From Mycolicibacterium septicum DSM 44393 (lineage in GTDB: Bacteria; Actinomycetota; Actinomycetes; Mycobacteriales; Mycobacteriaceae), in contig NZ_HG322951.1 in the NCBI RefSeq assembly GCF_000455325.1, positions 3,187,015 through 3,251,014 on the forward strand: DNA of 64,000 bases, read 5' to 3'. The number at the start of each line of letters is the position of its first letter. Within the stretch, counting starts at the first letter, position 1. Shown piece after piece: positions 54,001 to 63,119 of the stretch. Under the pieces are notes generated by a model. The model had not been told where the DNA came from. It saw nothing but the letters and a program-made list of their open reading frames with translations, and made no database searches. A program made the position numbers and the translations under genes.

Positions 54001-54942
54001 ATGACGGACTTGGTGGTCCGCAAGATCGCGTGGGGGTTCGACGCAAGCGTTCCGTTCAGGTGGCAGCCCGCAAACCCGAACTTCGGAATCTTCTGCAACG
54101 CATTCACATTCATCGCGGTTCCGTTCGAGAAGTACATCATCAGTTCGCTGAGGCAGGCCCAGGACCGGCTCGAGCAGGATCCGGAAGTCGCGGCCGAAGC
54201 CGAAGCGTTCCTGCGCCAGGAAGCCCAACACGCCGCGGCGCACCGCAAGCACATGCTGGCCCTCATCGAGCGGTATCCGGCGTTGGAGCAGTGCTACCAG
54301 GACACCGTCAAGTCATATGACGACCTGATCAAGAATCGGCCTGTCGAATTCCATGCCGCCTACATCGCCAACCTCGAAGCGACTTTCACCCCGCTGTTCA
54401 AGGTCATCCTCGACAATCGGGAGGCGCTGTTCGGCGGCGGTGACCAGCGGGTGGCGTCGCTGATGATGTGGCATTTCGTGGAAGAGATCGAACACCGCAG
54501 CTCGGGGCTGATCCTGTACCGCCACCTGGTGCCCAACCGGTGGTACCGCGTCAAACACTTCCGGGAGACGTTCCGGCACACCAGCGAAGTCGCCGCCAAC
54601 ATCGCCGCCGCGTTCGACGAGCAGATCCCGTTCGAGGAGCGGGGCGCGTCGGCACGTGAGCTGATGTCTCCGGCATTGCTGGTCGACGAGTTCAAGTTCC
54701 GCGGTCCGGGCGGAACCCGCAGACGTTCCCGGCAGACCGGCGCGCCCACCCTCTTCAATGCCGTCCCCACCGGACACTTGGCGAGAATGGCGTGGCGCCT
54801 GGCACTTTCGCAGACGCCGAATCATGACCCGGCCGATCAGCCGCTTCCGGACTGGGCGGATACCTGGATGCGTGAGTACGAACGAGGCACCGACATGACG
54901 GCGTTCTTCGGGGCCCCTCCCGACGCCGGAAACCAACGCTGA
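54001..54942 (+). CDS. Predicted metal-dependent hydrolase family protein (PF10118-like)
   Basis: A 313-residue, mostly helical protein. Paired EAQHAAAH and HFVEEIEHRSSG motifs give four Glu/His ligands in the pattern of a ferritin-like di-metal site, as in the family annotated Metal_hydrol. Such proteins are common in mycobacterial catabolic clusters; the reaction is not established. ATG 54001 follows AGAGGTGACGATCG. It heads an operon with the lipocalin-like and VOC genes. Confidence 0.72.
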   Translation: MTDLVVRKIAWGFDASVPFRWQPANPNFGIFCNAFTFIAVPFEKYIISSLRQAQDRLEQDPEVAAEAEAFLRQEAQHAAAHRKHMLALIERYPALEQCYQDTVKSYDDLIKNRPVEFHAAYIANLEATFTPLFKVILDNREALFGGGDQRVASLMMWHFVEEIEHRSSGLILYRHLVPNRWYRVKHFRETFRHTSEVAANIAAAFDEQIPFEERGASARELMSPALLVDEFKFRGPGGTRRRSRQTGAPTLFNAVPTGHLARMAWRLALSQTPNHDPADQPLPDWADTWMREYERGTDMTAFFGAPPDAGNQR

Positions 54943-54958
54943 GAGGACAAATCGGTAC

Positions 54959-56125
54959 GTGCTGTCGACGAACTACGGGGACCTGCTCCCCGAGGACGAG
55001 ATGCTGACCCATCAGATCGTGGACACGTTCGCGACGGTGAGCCAATCCGATCCGTCCTGGACCGAGAAGATCTGGACCATGGCGCACGCGCGGGACAACT
55101 CGCTCCAGATCGTGCTCGGAGTGGGGAAGTACACCAACCGGGGAGTTTTCGACGGCGCCGCCGGGGTATGCCGTGGTACGGAGCAGTGGACCGTGCGAGC
55201 CGGGCGGCGACTGGCGTCCGACCCGTCCAACACCGTCGTGGGCCCCGTGCGGTACGAGGTGGTCGAACCGCTGAAGTCGATTCGGGTGCGCCTCGAGCCG
55301 AACGAGCATGCGCCGATCTCATTCGACGTACTGATGGAGGGTGAATTCACTCCTGGACTCGAGGATCCCTGGCCGGATCGCAGCCCGGACGGCTATCGGG
55401 TCACCCATAATGTGCTGCGCTACCACCAGATCGGTGTTGCGTCGGGCTGGGTCGACGTCGCGGGTGAGCGTACCGAATTCGGCCGCGACGAGTGGATCTC
55501 GATACGGGACCATTCCTGGGGCCTGCGCCCCGGCGTCGGCAAACCGATCCCCGGATTGCCCCGACGCGGCCGCCACCGGATCAACCAGATGTTCATGACA
55601 TGGTCTCCGATGATGCTGACCCGTCCGGACGGCTCGAAATACTCCCTGTTCGTCTTCTACCAGGAGGAGCGAGGCGACGGATTCAGTCAAACCCGTTGTC
55701 AGGCAGAACAACAGAACGACGATGGTTCGTCGAGTCGGTTCGCATCGGTGGAGCAACAGCTGAACTTCGAGGACGGCAACCGACGCTTCACCCATGGCAC
55801 CATCACCTTGATCGACAGCGACGGCACGAAGCGCCCGATCACCGTGACCGCGGCGGGTCCGACCGGCTACCACCTCGGTCCGGCCGGCTACTACGGATGG
55901 AACGACTGGGTGTACGGCGAGTGGGTCGGCGAACTCCGGGTCGAAGGCAATCACATCACCGACTGCGACAAGCCGGAGATTGCGCGCCGAGTTCATCAGT
56001 TGCGCGATCTTCTTGTGCGCGTCGAAGATCCGGTAGGCGGTGGTGTCGGTCTGGGGGATCTTGAGTCCTTCGCCCTCGGGGCGTTCCCGGAGATGGGCCT
56101 GACCGCGGAGAACTCATTCCTGTGA
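54959..56125 (+). CDS. Lipocalin-like (AttH/DUF7064-type) hypothetical protein
   Basis: A 388-residue soluble protein, rich in beta structure. Repeated Trp/Asp/His features such as FGRDEWISIRDHSWGLRPG, GPAGYYGWNDWVYGEWVGEL and FMTWSPMMLT resemble AttH/DUF7064 proteins. It is the second protein of this general type in the window (the other is at 39073), although the two are not close. A role in binding or hydrating a hydrophobic substrate is inference. GTG 54959 is preceded by GAGAGGAC at 11 nt. The VOC gene starts in its stop (GTGA). Confidence 0.55.
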   Translation: MLSTNYGDLLPEDEMLTHQIVDTFATVSQSDPSWTEKIWTMAHARDNSLQIVLGVGKYTNRGVFDGAAGVCRGTEQWTVRAGRRLASDPSNTVVGPVRYEVVEPLKSIRVRLEPNEHAPISFDVLMEGEFTPGLEDPWPDRSPDGYRVTHNVLRYHQIGVASGWVDVAGERTEFGRDEWISIRDHSWGLRPGVGKPIPGLPRRGRHRINQMFMTWSPMMLTRPDGSKYSLFVFYQEERGDGFSQTRCQAEQQNDDGSSSRFASVEQQLNFEDGNRRFTHGTITLIDSDGTKRPITVTAAGPTGYHLGPAGYYGWNDWVYGEWVGELRVEGNHITDCDKPEIARRVHQLRDLLVRVEDPVGGGVGLGDLESFALGAFPEMGLTAENSFL

Positions 56126-56571
56126 CCACCATGCACCACGCCGGCCTGTGCGTCCGGAACATGGAGGAGTCGCTGCGGTTCTACCGTGACTGCATCGGGC
56201 TCGCCGTGCTCGCGGACAAAGTGCTCCATGCGGACCTCGAATCACTCCTAGGGGTAGCGACCGAGACAGTGCGAACGGTGTTCCTCGGCGACACCGGACA
56301 CCCGGACTCCGGGATCGTCGAACTACTCGACCTCGGCCCACGGACAATCGACGAGGCCGAGCCCCAGCCGGGCCTTCCCACCCGCGGGGTCTTCCTGCTG
56401 TCCTTCCAGGTCGACGTACCGACCACGCTGTCCCGACTCGAGGCGAGCGGACTTGGCGGCACGCCACGCGCGATGTCCACACCGGGCGGCGGAATCGCTG
56501 CCACCGTGACCGACCCGGATGGCGTGATGGTCGAACTGCTTTCCCTCGGCGAGCTTTCAGTCATGAAATAG
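56122..56571 (+). CDS. VOC-family (glyoxalase/dioxygenase fold) protein
   Basis: A 149-residue single VOC module pair. HHAGLCVRNMEESLRFYRD opens with the metal His, FLGDTGHPDSGIVELLDLG gives a Glu, and ATVTDPDGVMVELLSLG gives the last Glu. It could be a glyoxalase, epimerase (methylmalonyl-CoA epimerase-like) or extradiol-type enzyme. GTG 56122 overlaps the previous stop by four bases. It converges on the ligase gene. Confidence 0.82.
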   Translation: MTTMHHAGLCVRNMEESLRFYRDCIGLAVLADKVLHADLESLLGVATETVRTVFLGDTGHPDSGIVELLDLGPRTIDEAEPQPGLPTRGVFLLSFQVDVPTTLSRLEASGLGGTPRAMSTPGGGIAATVTDPDGVMVELLSLGELSVMK

Positions 56572-56579
56572 CCCGGTGC

Positions 56580-58076
56580 TCAGCGTTCGCGCGCCCACAC
56601 CATGGCCGAACGGTTGACCTTCGTGGCAGCCGTCCGCGGCATCTCATCGATGAATTCGACGGTCTTGGGCACCTTGTAGCCGGCCAGCCGGTCCTTCGCG
56701 AAACGGATCACCTCCTGGGCAGAAGGTGGGAGGGTCGGATCGATCGGCTGGACCACCGCGTGTACCCGCCGGCCCCACTGCGGATCCGAGATCCCGATCA
56801 CCACGACATCGGCGATCTCGGGATGATCGATGAGGGCCGATTCCACCTCGGCGGGAAAGACATTGGCGCCCCCGGTGACGATCATGTCGGTGCGGCGGTC
56901 GGCGATGTACAGATAGCCGTCGTCGTCCAGATGGCCGATGTCCCCGGCGGACGTGAAGCCGTCCGCCGTGGTCGGGAGCGGCGGCGCCCCACCGATGTAG
57001 CGGTACTGATCGTTCATCGGCGCACGCAGGTATATCTCGCCGAGCACACCGGATGCCGCCATGTTTCCCTGCTCGTCGACCACGCGGATGTCGGTGTCGC
57101 GGAAGCCTCGTCCGACACTGCCGGGATGATTCAGCCACTCGTCGCCCCGAAGTGCGGTCAGCCCGAGGTTCTCCGTCATCCCGTAGGCCATCACCACCTG
57201 TTCGGGGCTGAGCAACTCGAACCACCGGCGCAACAGGCTGGGTGGCATCACGGCGGCACCCTGGAGGATCCACGCGATGCTGGAAAGGTCGCGGTCCTCG
57301 ACGCCGGGCAGATCGGCGATGCGCGCCAGCATCGTCGGCGTAGCCGTGAAGTTCGTGATGCGATGACGCTCGACGACGTCGAGAACCAATGCGGCGTCGA
57401 ACTTTTCCAGGACCACCAGGCGGTCGCCGCCGAGCAGGTAGTTCAGGGTGTTGAACCCGTTGGTGTGATACATGGGCCCGGGCACGAGGATCGTCTGGGG
57501 CCGGCTGACCGGTGCCCACTGCATCATGAAGGGAATACTGGTCGCCGGAGTCCACACGGCCGGTGCGGTGTTCAGGATGATCTTCGGCAAACCGGTCGAC
57601 CCGGAACTGCAGATGCCGTTGAGCGCCGGTGAAATGCACTCTGGCACAGGGGTATCGGCCTCGCCGTATGCGATCCCGGACAACCCGAGCAGGTTGTCCT
57701 CGCTGAGCGCCAGGGCCGGGTCGATGACGTCCAGCAGTCGTTGGTGTTCCCAGTCCGGCAGGTCCCAACGCATCGGTATGGGAATGGCACCGAGCTTCCA
57801 GGTGGCCAGGGCGGCGACGACGAGTTCGACCGAGTTGGGGATCGACAACGCGACCATCGCACCCTGGACGGCCCCGGACGATTGCAGGGCGCGCGCCCAT
57901 CGATTGGCCGTGCTTTCCAGGTCGGCCCAGGTCATGGCCGTCTCGGAGCCGTCTTTCGCGACGACGATGAGCGCGATTCCGTCCGGATCCGCCTCCGCTC
58001 GCACAGTGAGCTGGCGGCCGTACGGGATGGCCTCGTCGGCGACGGCGGTGGTGGGGGACTGCTGGGCTTCAGGCAT
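56580..58076 (-). CDS. Acyl-CoA synthetase (AMP-dependent ligase)
   Basis: A 498-residue adenylate-forming enzyme. The P-loop is ICSSGSTGLPKIILN, followed by AYGMTENLGL, the hinge ADRRTDMIVTGGANVFPAEVESALIDHP and the C-terminal Lys in PRTAATKVNRSAM. It should make a CoA thioester of a carboxylic acid. ATG 58076 is used; a TTG 15 nt upstream is an alternative and neither has a strong ribosome binding site. It lies behind the SDR and GntR genes, likely one operon. Confidence 0.88.
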   Translation of the reverse strand: MPEAQQSPTTAVADEAIPYGRQLTVRAEADPDGIALIVVAKDGSETAMTWADLESTANRWARALQSSGAVQGAMVALSIPNSVELVVAALATWKLGAIPIPMRWDLPDWEHQRLLDVIDPALALSEDNLLGLSGIAYGEADTPVPECISPALNGICSSGSTGLPKIILNTAPAVWTPATSIPFMMQWAPVSRPQTILVPGPMYHTNGFNTLNYLLGGDRLVVLEKFDAALVLDVVERHRITNFTATPTMLARIADLPGVEDRDLSSIAWILQGAAVMPPSLLRRWFELLSPEQVVMAYGMTENLGLTALRGDEWLNHPGSVGRGFRDTDIRVVDEQGNMAASGVLGEIYLRAPMNDQYRYIGGAPPLPTTADGFTSAGDIGHLDDDGYLYIADRRTDMIVTGGANVFPAEVESALIDHPEIADVVVIGISDPQWGRRVHAVVQPIDPTLPPSAQEVIRFAKDRLAGYKVPKTVEFIDEMPRTAATKVNRSAMVWARER

Positions 58077-58094
58077 CAACAGGTTGTCCAATAC

Positions 58095-58832
58095 TCAGGT
58101 GTCGAGGGCTCGTCGCTGGACTTCCAACGGGACGACAGGTGGCCGTGCCGACGGCCCGCGAGTGATCGCGTTGAGCCGGATCTCGGGCAGGTCGACCGAT
58201 CCGGGGACAGTGTCCACCCAAGCGACGGCCTGGGCTACGTCGTGCGCCGTGATGGCATGCATTTCGAACGGAACATCCTGCAGCATCTCGGTTTCCACCG
58301 GTCCGGGGGTGACGATGCTGACATTGATGCCATCGCGGTCGACTTCGAGGGCCAGCGCCCTGGCGAAGGCGTTCATGCCGGCCTTCGACGCAGAGTACGC
58401 GGTGCGGCCCGGCATCGGTTCGTGTGCGGCCGAAGACGAGACGAAGACGAAGCGGGAGCCCGGGCCCATCTTGGGCAACACCGCCTGAGTCACCACGAAG
58501 CACGAGTCCAGATTGGCGGACATGGTTGTTCGCCATTGTTCGAAGGACTGTTTACGGGCGTAGGTACCGCCGAGCACCCCGGCGGCGTGGACGAGGAGGT
58601 CCACCCGGTCCAGAGTGGTCACTGCGCCGGCGAATCCGGCCGGATCCGATGCGTCAGCAGCTATCCACCGGGCTCCGATGTCTTCGGCGGCCACGCGGAG
58701 CGGGGCTTCGCGCCGTGCGGTGAGGACAACGTCATAGCCGCGGTCGGCAAGTGCTCGGCCGCAGGTCTTTCCGATTCCACCGCTGCCGCCGGTGACTACG
58801 GCAATGCGGGCATCGTGCCCAGGTGAGGCCAT
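58095..58832 (-). CDS. SDR-family oxidoreductase
   Basis: A 245-residue SDR: VVTGGSGGIGKTCGRAL, HAAGVLGG in place of NNAG, the serine in FVSSSAAHE, YSASKAGM and VTPGPVETEM. The C-terminal region is shorter than in most classical SDRs and lacks the IDGG motif. ATG 58832 is preceded by AAGGCAGGGATGGGTAC. The GntR gene ends 18 nt upstream. Confidence 0.83.
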   Translation of the reverse strand: MASPGHDARIAVVTGGSGGIGKTCGRALADRGYDVVLTARREAPLRVAAEDIGARWIAADASDPAGFAGAVTTLDRVDLLVHAAGVLGGTYARKQSFEQWRTTMSANLDSCFVVTQAVLPKMGPGSRFVFVSSSAAHEPMPGRTAYSASKAGMNAFARALALEVDRDGINVSIVTPGPVETEMLQDVPFEMHAITAHDVAQAVAWVDTVPGSVDLPEIRLNAITRGPSARPPVVPLEVQRRALDT

Positions 58833-58850
58833 GTACCCATCCCTGCCTTG

Positions 58851-59669
58851 CTAGGGGCGCCAGTCGCGGGCGCGCACCGAATCGTGTGTCGAGGTGGCGA
58901 CGATCCGCTGGGCGCCGTCCCCGGACAACACGTAGGTCTGGGCGTCGGCGAGGTGGCGCGCGGCAATGCGCCGTGCACGTTCCGGATCGCCGGCTTCGAT
59001 CGCGTCGGTCAACGCCATGTGGGTCTTCAACACGGCCTTGCGTTCGGCGGTTTTCGGGTACTCGCCCGACGCCGCGCTCCGCTTGGCCCAGCGCCGCTCA
59101 TGGCCGCTCCACAGCGCCTCGAGGCTGCCGACGACGGCCGTCACCGTCGAGTTGCCACAACCACGCACGATCGCGTCGTGAAACTGACGTCCCAGATCGG
59201 TGAAAGCCGTTCCCTCGTTGAGATTTTCCGACATGGCGGTGGTGAGTCGCCGTAGCTCGGGCACGATCGTTTCTGCCCGGTCGGACCGCTGTGCGGCCAG
59301 TGCGGCGCACGTGGGCTCCAGATCGCGCAGGGCCGCCCCGAGATCATCGAGCAGCACATGTTCGCTCTGTAGCACCAGACCGAGCATGTAGGCCGCGCTG
59401 GCCTTGGTGGGGGCGTGCACGATGGCGCCGCCCTGGTTGCCCCGCCGCACCGATACCAGGCCCTCGGTCTCCAGGATTCGCATCGCTTCTCGCAGGGACA
59501 CGAGGCTGACATTGAACCGCTCCACGAGGACGGCTTGCGGGGGAAGGAGATCACCATCCGCCAATTCGCCGTCCACGATCTGGCGGCGAAGTTCGTCGGC
59601 GACGGTTTCGGCGATCCGGGGAGATGTCAGTCGGCGACGGGTCTCTCGGCCTACACCAAGGGTTGTCAT
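58851..59669 (-). CDS. GntR-family regulator (FCD/FadR subfamily)
   Basis: A 272-residue regulator. The N-terminal winged helix (about residues 15-85; LPPQAVLVERFNVSLVSLREAMRILETEGLVSVRRGNQGG) precedes an all-helical FCD ligand domain (about 100-240). The typical LPSERELA is LPPQAVLV here. ATG 59669 has TAGGTGGACATCCC upstream. It heads a GntR-SDR-ligase operon, divergent from the Rieske oxygenase; the intervening inverted repeat is its likely target. Confidence 0.86.
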   Translation of the reverse strand: MTTLGVGRETRRRLTSPRIAETVADELRRQIVDGELADGDLLPPQAVLVERFNVSLVSLREAMRILETEGLVSVRRGNQGGAIVHAPTKASAAYMLGLVLQSEHVLLDDLGAALRDLEPTCAALAAQRSDRAETIVPELRRLTTAMSENLNEGTAFTDLGRQFHDAIVRGCGNSTVTAVVGSLEALWSGHERRWAKRSAASGEYPKTAERKAVLKTHMALTDAIEAGDPERARRIAARHLADAQTYVLSGDGAQRIVATSTHDSVRARDWRP

Positions 59670-59732
59670 GGGATGTCCACCTAATGGCCGTCCGGGAACT
59701 GCGTTACAAAATCGGTCCAATTTGTCTTTCAT

Positions 59733-59745
59733 TGCTATGTTAGCA
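59733..59745. promoter_or_regulatory. Candidate GntR operator
   Basis: TGCTA-TGT-TAGCA, perfect 5-bp arms, midway between the GntR start and the Rieske oxygenase start. It overlaps TAGCAT (plus) and TAACAT (minus), both possible -10 boxes. A looser CAAAAT/AATTTG pair lies 20 bp to the left. Confidence 0.4.
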
Positions 59746-59783
59746 TCATTGCCATCTTGGCCTCGGGATTGAGAGGTGGTGCG

Positions 59784-60779
59784 ATGCCGGCGGTGGCGCA
59801 ACGCTTCCCGTTCGCGGACTATCCCAAGGGCTGGTTTCAGGTTGCGTACAGCCGCGACATCGCGATGGGCGACGTTGCCTCGCTCCACTACTTCGGTAGT
59901 CGGTTGATCTGCTACCGGGGCGAATCCGGCGCCGTCCATGTGCTCGACGCGTACTGCCCTCACCTCGGTGCGGACATCGCGGTCGGAGGAACCGTGCGCG
60001 AGGACTGCGTGGTGTGTCCGTTCCACGGCTGGAAGTTCAACGGGCAGGGCGCGAACGTCGAGATCCCTTATACGCGGGCGCCCAACCGGATCGCGAAGTT
60101 ACGGTCCTGGCCCACGGTCGAGCGCGCCGGCATCGTTTTCGTCTGGTACGCGCCCGATGGCACCGCGCCGGAGTGGGAATTGCCCGAGATTCCGGAAGCC
60201 GAGGATGCCGCTTTTGCGTTCCACGCGCCAGAGGCGGCGCGCTGGACGTTCCGGTCCCATCCTCAGGAAGTCTTCGAGAATACCGTTGACATAGCGCATT
60301 TCGCGACCGTGCACGGCGTTTCGGCGTTCGGTGCGCTCGATGTCGAGCACAACGGACATCAGTTCCGTGCGGTGGCCGAGATCAATTTCGAGACACCGCG
60401 GGGCCCGGTGTCCGGGGCGGTGGACTCAGAGCTGCACGGGATGGGCATCGACGTAGTGCGGCACCGCGGCCTGGGTAGGTCCTGCACGCTGCTGACGGTG
60501 ACGCCGATCGACGGCGAATACGTCGAGGCGCGGTACACGTTCTTTGTCGCACTCGACCCGGAGACCGGCGAAAAGACCCGCATGGGGCTGGGTTTCGCGC
60601 GCGATTTCTGCAGGCAGATCGAACAGGACATCCCGATCTGGGAAGCCAAGATCTACCGGAACAGGCCCGCCCTCGCCCGGGGCGAGTCCGCGATCACCGA
60701 GTTCCGGCACTGGGCGGAACTGTCCTATGCCGAGCCGGTGGAGAGCACCGCGTGGTACGTGGTCGGGCCGAATGGTTGA
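59784..60779 (+). CDS. Rieske non-heme iron oxygenase, KshA-like
   Basis: A 331-residue oxygenase. The Rieske cluster is CPH (58-60) and CPFH (78-81). The mononuclear iron site is ENTVDIAHFATVH (N166, D169, H172, H177). This spacing and the absence of a beta subunit match KshA (3-ketosteroid 9-alpha-hydroxylase) and cholesterol 7-desaturase-type enzymes. It would need a separate reductase, which is not in the window. ATG 59784 follows GAGAGGTGGTGCG; an upstream in-frame start lacks one. Confidence 0.88.
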   Translation: MPAVAQRFPFADYPKGWFQVAYSRDIAMGDVASLHYFGSRLICYRGESGAVHVLDAYCPHLGADIAVGGTVREDCVVCPFHGWKFNGQGANVEIPYTRAPNRIAKLRSWPTVERAGIVFVWYAPDGTAPEWELPEIPEAEDAAFAFHAPEAARWTFRSHPQEVFENTVDIAHFATVHGVSAFGALDVEHNGHQFRAVAEINFETPRGPVSGAVDSELHGMGIDVVRHRGLGRSCTLLTVTPIDGEYVEARYTFFVALDPETGEKTRMGLGFARDFCRQIEQDIPIWEAKIYRNRPALARGESAITEFRHWAELSYAEPVESTAWYVVGPNG

Positions 60780-60789
60780 AAGGCGACTC

Positions 60790-62244
60790 ATGAAGATTCC
60801 GTCATACGAGCAGCTGTTCATCGGTGGACGCTGGCAGGACCCAACCGGCGCCGGTCGCATCGATGTCGTGTCCCCGCACACCGAAGAAGTCATCGCGCAC
60901 GCCGCGGCAGGGTCGGCTGAAGATGTCGACGCGGCGGTCCGGGCCGCGCGCCTGGCGTTCGACCAGGGGCCATGGCCGCACCTCAGTCACGCCGAGCGGA
61001 TCGCGGCTGTGGAGAGATTCGCCGCCGTGTACGCCACGCACATCGACGACATGGCCGACCTGATCACCGCCGAGATGGGTTCGCCCGCCAGTTTCAGCCG
61101 GCTGGGTCAGGCCGCCGGAGCGGCTTCGATGATGCACCTCGCGGTTCAGGCGGCGAACGCGTTTCCGTGGGAAGAGCGCCGTGACGGCGTCTTCGGCGAG
61201 GTGCATCTACGCAGGCAGCCAGTCGGCACAGTGGGCATCATCATTCCCTGGAACGTGCCGCAGAACCTGTTGATGCCCAAGCTCATTCCCGCACTCATCG
61301 CCGGATGCACGGTGGTGGTCAAGCCCGCACCGGAGACGCCACTGGATTCACTGTGGGTGGCCGAGATGATCGAGCATATCGGCCTGCCAGAGGGGGTGGT
61401 ATCGGTGGTGCCCGGTGGCCGCGAGGTGGGCGAGGCACTGGTGCGCCATCCCGGCGTCGACAAGATCGCGTTCACCGGCAGCTCTGCCACCGGGCGTCAC
61501 ATCGCCTCCCTGTGCGGTGAGCAGCTCAAGCGCTACAGCCTGGAACTCGGCGGCAAGTCGGCCGCCATCGTCCTCGATGACGCGCACATCGGCAAGACGG
61601 TGGCCGGCCTCAAGATGGCCGGCCTGATGAACAACGGCCAAGCGTGTGTGGCCCAGACCCGCATCCTGGTCAGCGAGCGCAGGCACGACGAGTTCGTCGA
61701 TGCGCTCGCCGAGATGATGTCGGGCCTGGTCATCGGCGATCCCGCCGACCCGGCCACCGATATCGGGCCGCTGGTTTCCCGACGCCAGCAGCTCCGGGTC
61801 CAGGACTACATCCGTGCCGGTGCCGCCGAGGGAGCCAAAATGGTGCTCGGTGGCGATGATTCGCCCATGGATCGCGGTTGGTATGTACGACCGACGCTGT
61901 TCGCCGACGCCGCCAACGACATGACGATCGCGCGCGAGGAGATCTTCGGTCCGGTGCTGACCGTAATCAAGTACACCGACGAACGCGACGCCATCCGGAT
62001 CGCCAACGACAGCGACTACGGCTTGGCCGGTTCGGTGTGGACCAAGGACGTCGCGCACGGCTTGGAAGTTTCGGGCCAGGTCCGTACCGGCACCTACGGC
62101 ATCAACATGTACATGCTCGACATCTCAGCCCCCTTCGGCGGATTCAAGCAGTCCGGTATCGGACGCGAGTTCGCCGGGGAAGGTCTGGCCGAGTACACCG
62201 AGCTGCAGTCGGTGGTCAGCGCGGGGAGGCTGCCCGACCGCTAA
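60790..62244 (+). CDS. Aldehyde dehydrogenase
   Basis: A 484-residue NAD(P) aldehyde dehydrogenase. It has IIIPWNVPQ, FTGSSATGRHI, the Glu in SLELGGKSAAI and the Cys in NNGQACVAQTR. It follows the Rieske oxygenase by 10 nt with AAAGGCGACTC as ribosome binding site, so they form an operon; oxidation of an aldehyde formed after hydroxylation is plausible. It differs from the aldehyde dehydrogenase at 42535 throughout. Its TAA overlaps the amidohydrolase stop by four bases (CTAA). Confidence 0.93.
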   Translation: MKIPSYEQLFIGGRWQDPTGAGRIDVVSPHTEEVIAHAAAGSAEDVDAAVRAARLAFDQGPWPHLSHAERIAAVERFAAVYATHIDDMADLITAEMGSPASFSRLGQAAGAASMMHLAVQAANAFPWEERRDGVFGEVHLRRQPVGTVGIIIPWNVPQNLLMPKLIPALIAGCTVVVKPAPETPLDSLWVAEMIEHIGLPEGVVSVVPGGREVGEALVRHPGVDKIAFTGSSATGRHIASLCGEQLKRYSLELGGKSAAIVLDDAHIGKTVAGLKMAGLMNNGQACVAQTRILVSERRHDEFVDALAEMMSGLVIGDPADPATDIGPLVSRRQQLRVQDYIRAGAAEGAKMVLGGDDSPMDRGWYVRPTLFADAANDMTIAREEIFGPVLTVIKYTDERDAIRIANDSDYGLAGSVWTKDVAHGLEVSGQVRTGTYGINMYMLDISAPFGGFKQSGIGREFAGEGLAEYTELQSVVSAGRLPDR

Positions 62245-63119
62245 CAGCGATAGACGCGTTCGGCGTTGGCGGCGAAGAGCTTGTCGCGGGCGTCGGGGTC
62301 GACGCCCGCGACAACACTTGAGTACGACGAGAACAACTCGTCGAGAGTCCCGTGGATCCCGTCGACCGGGAAGTTGCTCGCGAACATGCATCGGTCGACC
62401 CCGAAGGCGTCGATGGCGTACTCGAGCCACGGGGCCAGCGCATCGGCCGCCATCGAACCCATGGGACCGGCCAGGCCGGAGAGCTTGCACAGCACGTTGT
62501 CGCCCAGGCCGCCGAGGGCTTTGATCCCCTCGGTCCAGAGAGCTCGCTCTTCGTCGGATCCGTTGCGCGGCCACCCGGTGTGCTCGATGACCACGACCAG
62601 GGAATCGTGGTTCTCCATCCTGCGGGCCGTGGCCAACAGCTGATCAGGATGGATCATCGCCTCCACCAAGAGATCTCGCTCTTGCAATGCGTCGAGCACC
62701 TCGTCACCGGGAAGCGGTCCCTCGCTCGCGCCCATCGGGCGGACCCCCCGAAACCGGCGCGCGGTCAGCTGCCGGTCCAGTGCGGCCACGGTCTCGGCCA
62801 CCGAGTCGGTGGGCGGCAAGCCGCCGATGATCGCAGCGGGGTGACCGTCGATGTCTGCTCGCCGGTCGAGTTCGAGTGCCTCGTCGATCGAGTTCCACCC
62901 GGTGGCGGCGGCGACGTTGACGAACTTCTCGACGTTCCACCCGGCGGCCTCGGTGAAGTAGGTGGGCGCATCGAAGCGACGCGACATCCTCGACACGTCA
63001 CCCATGTCCAGCTCCTGTCGCCCCGACAGATACGGGTACCAATCGGTGCGGGCCGGATCCCACAGGTGCACGTGGGCGTCGACGATCCGGGCCGGCTTTT
63101 CCATCGGCGACGTGGTCAT
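62241..63119 (-). CDS. Amidohydrolase family 2 protein
   Basis: A 292-residue TIM-barrel hydrolase with IVDAHVHLWDP near the N-terminus, VEHTGWPRNG in the middle and MFASNFPVDG near the end, the metal and substrate positions of the COG3618/PF04909 family. That family includes lactonases such as 2-pyrone-4,6-dicarboxylate hydrolase and decarboxylases. ATG 63119 overlaps the upstream stop as ATGA. Confidence 0.84.
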   Translation of the reverse strand: MTTSPMEKPARIVDAHVHLWDPARTDWYPYLSGRQELDMGDVSRMSRRFDAPTYFTEAAGWNVEKFVNVAAATGWNSIDEALELDRRADIDGHPAAIIGGLPPTDSVAETVAALDRQLTARRFRGVRPMGASEGPLPGDEVLDALQERDLLVEAMIHPDQLLATARRMENHDSLVVVIEHTGWPRNGSDEERALWTEGIKALGGLGDNVLCKLSGLAGPMGSMAADALAPWLEYAIDAFGVDRCMFASNFPVDGIHGTLDELFSSYSSVVAGVDPDARDKLFAANAERVYRC

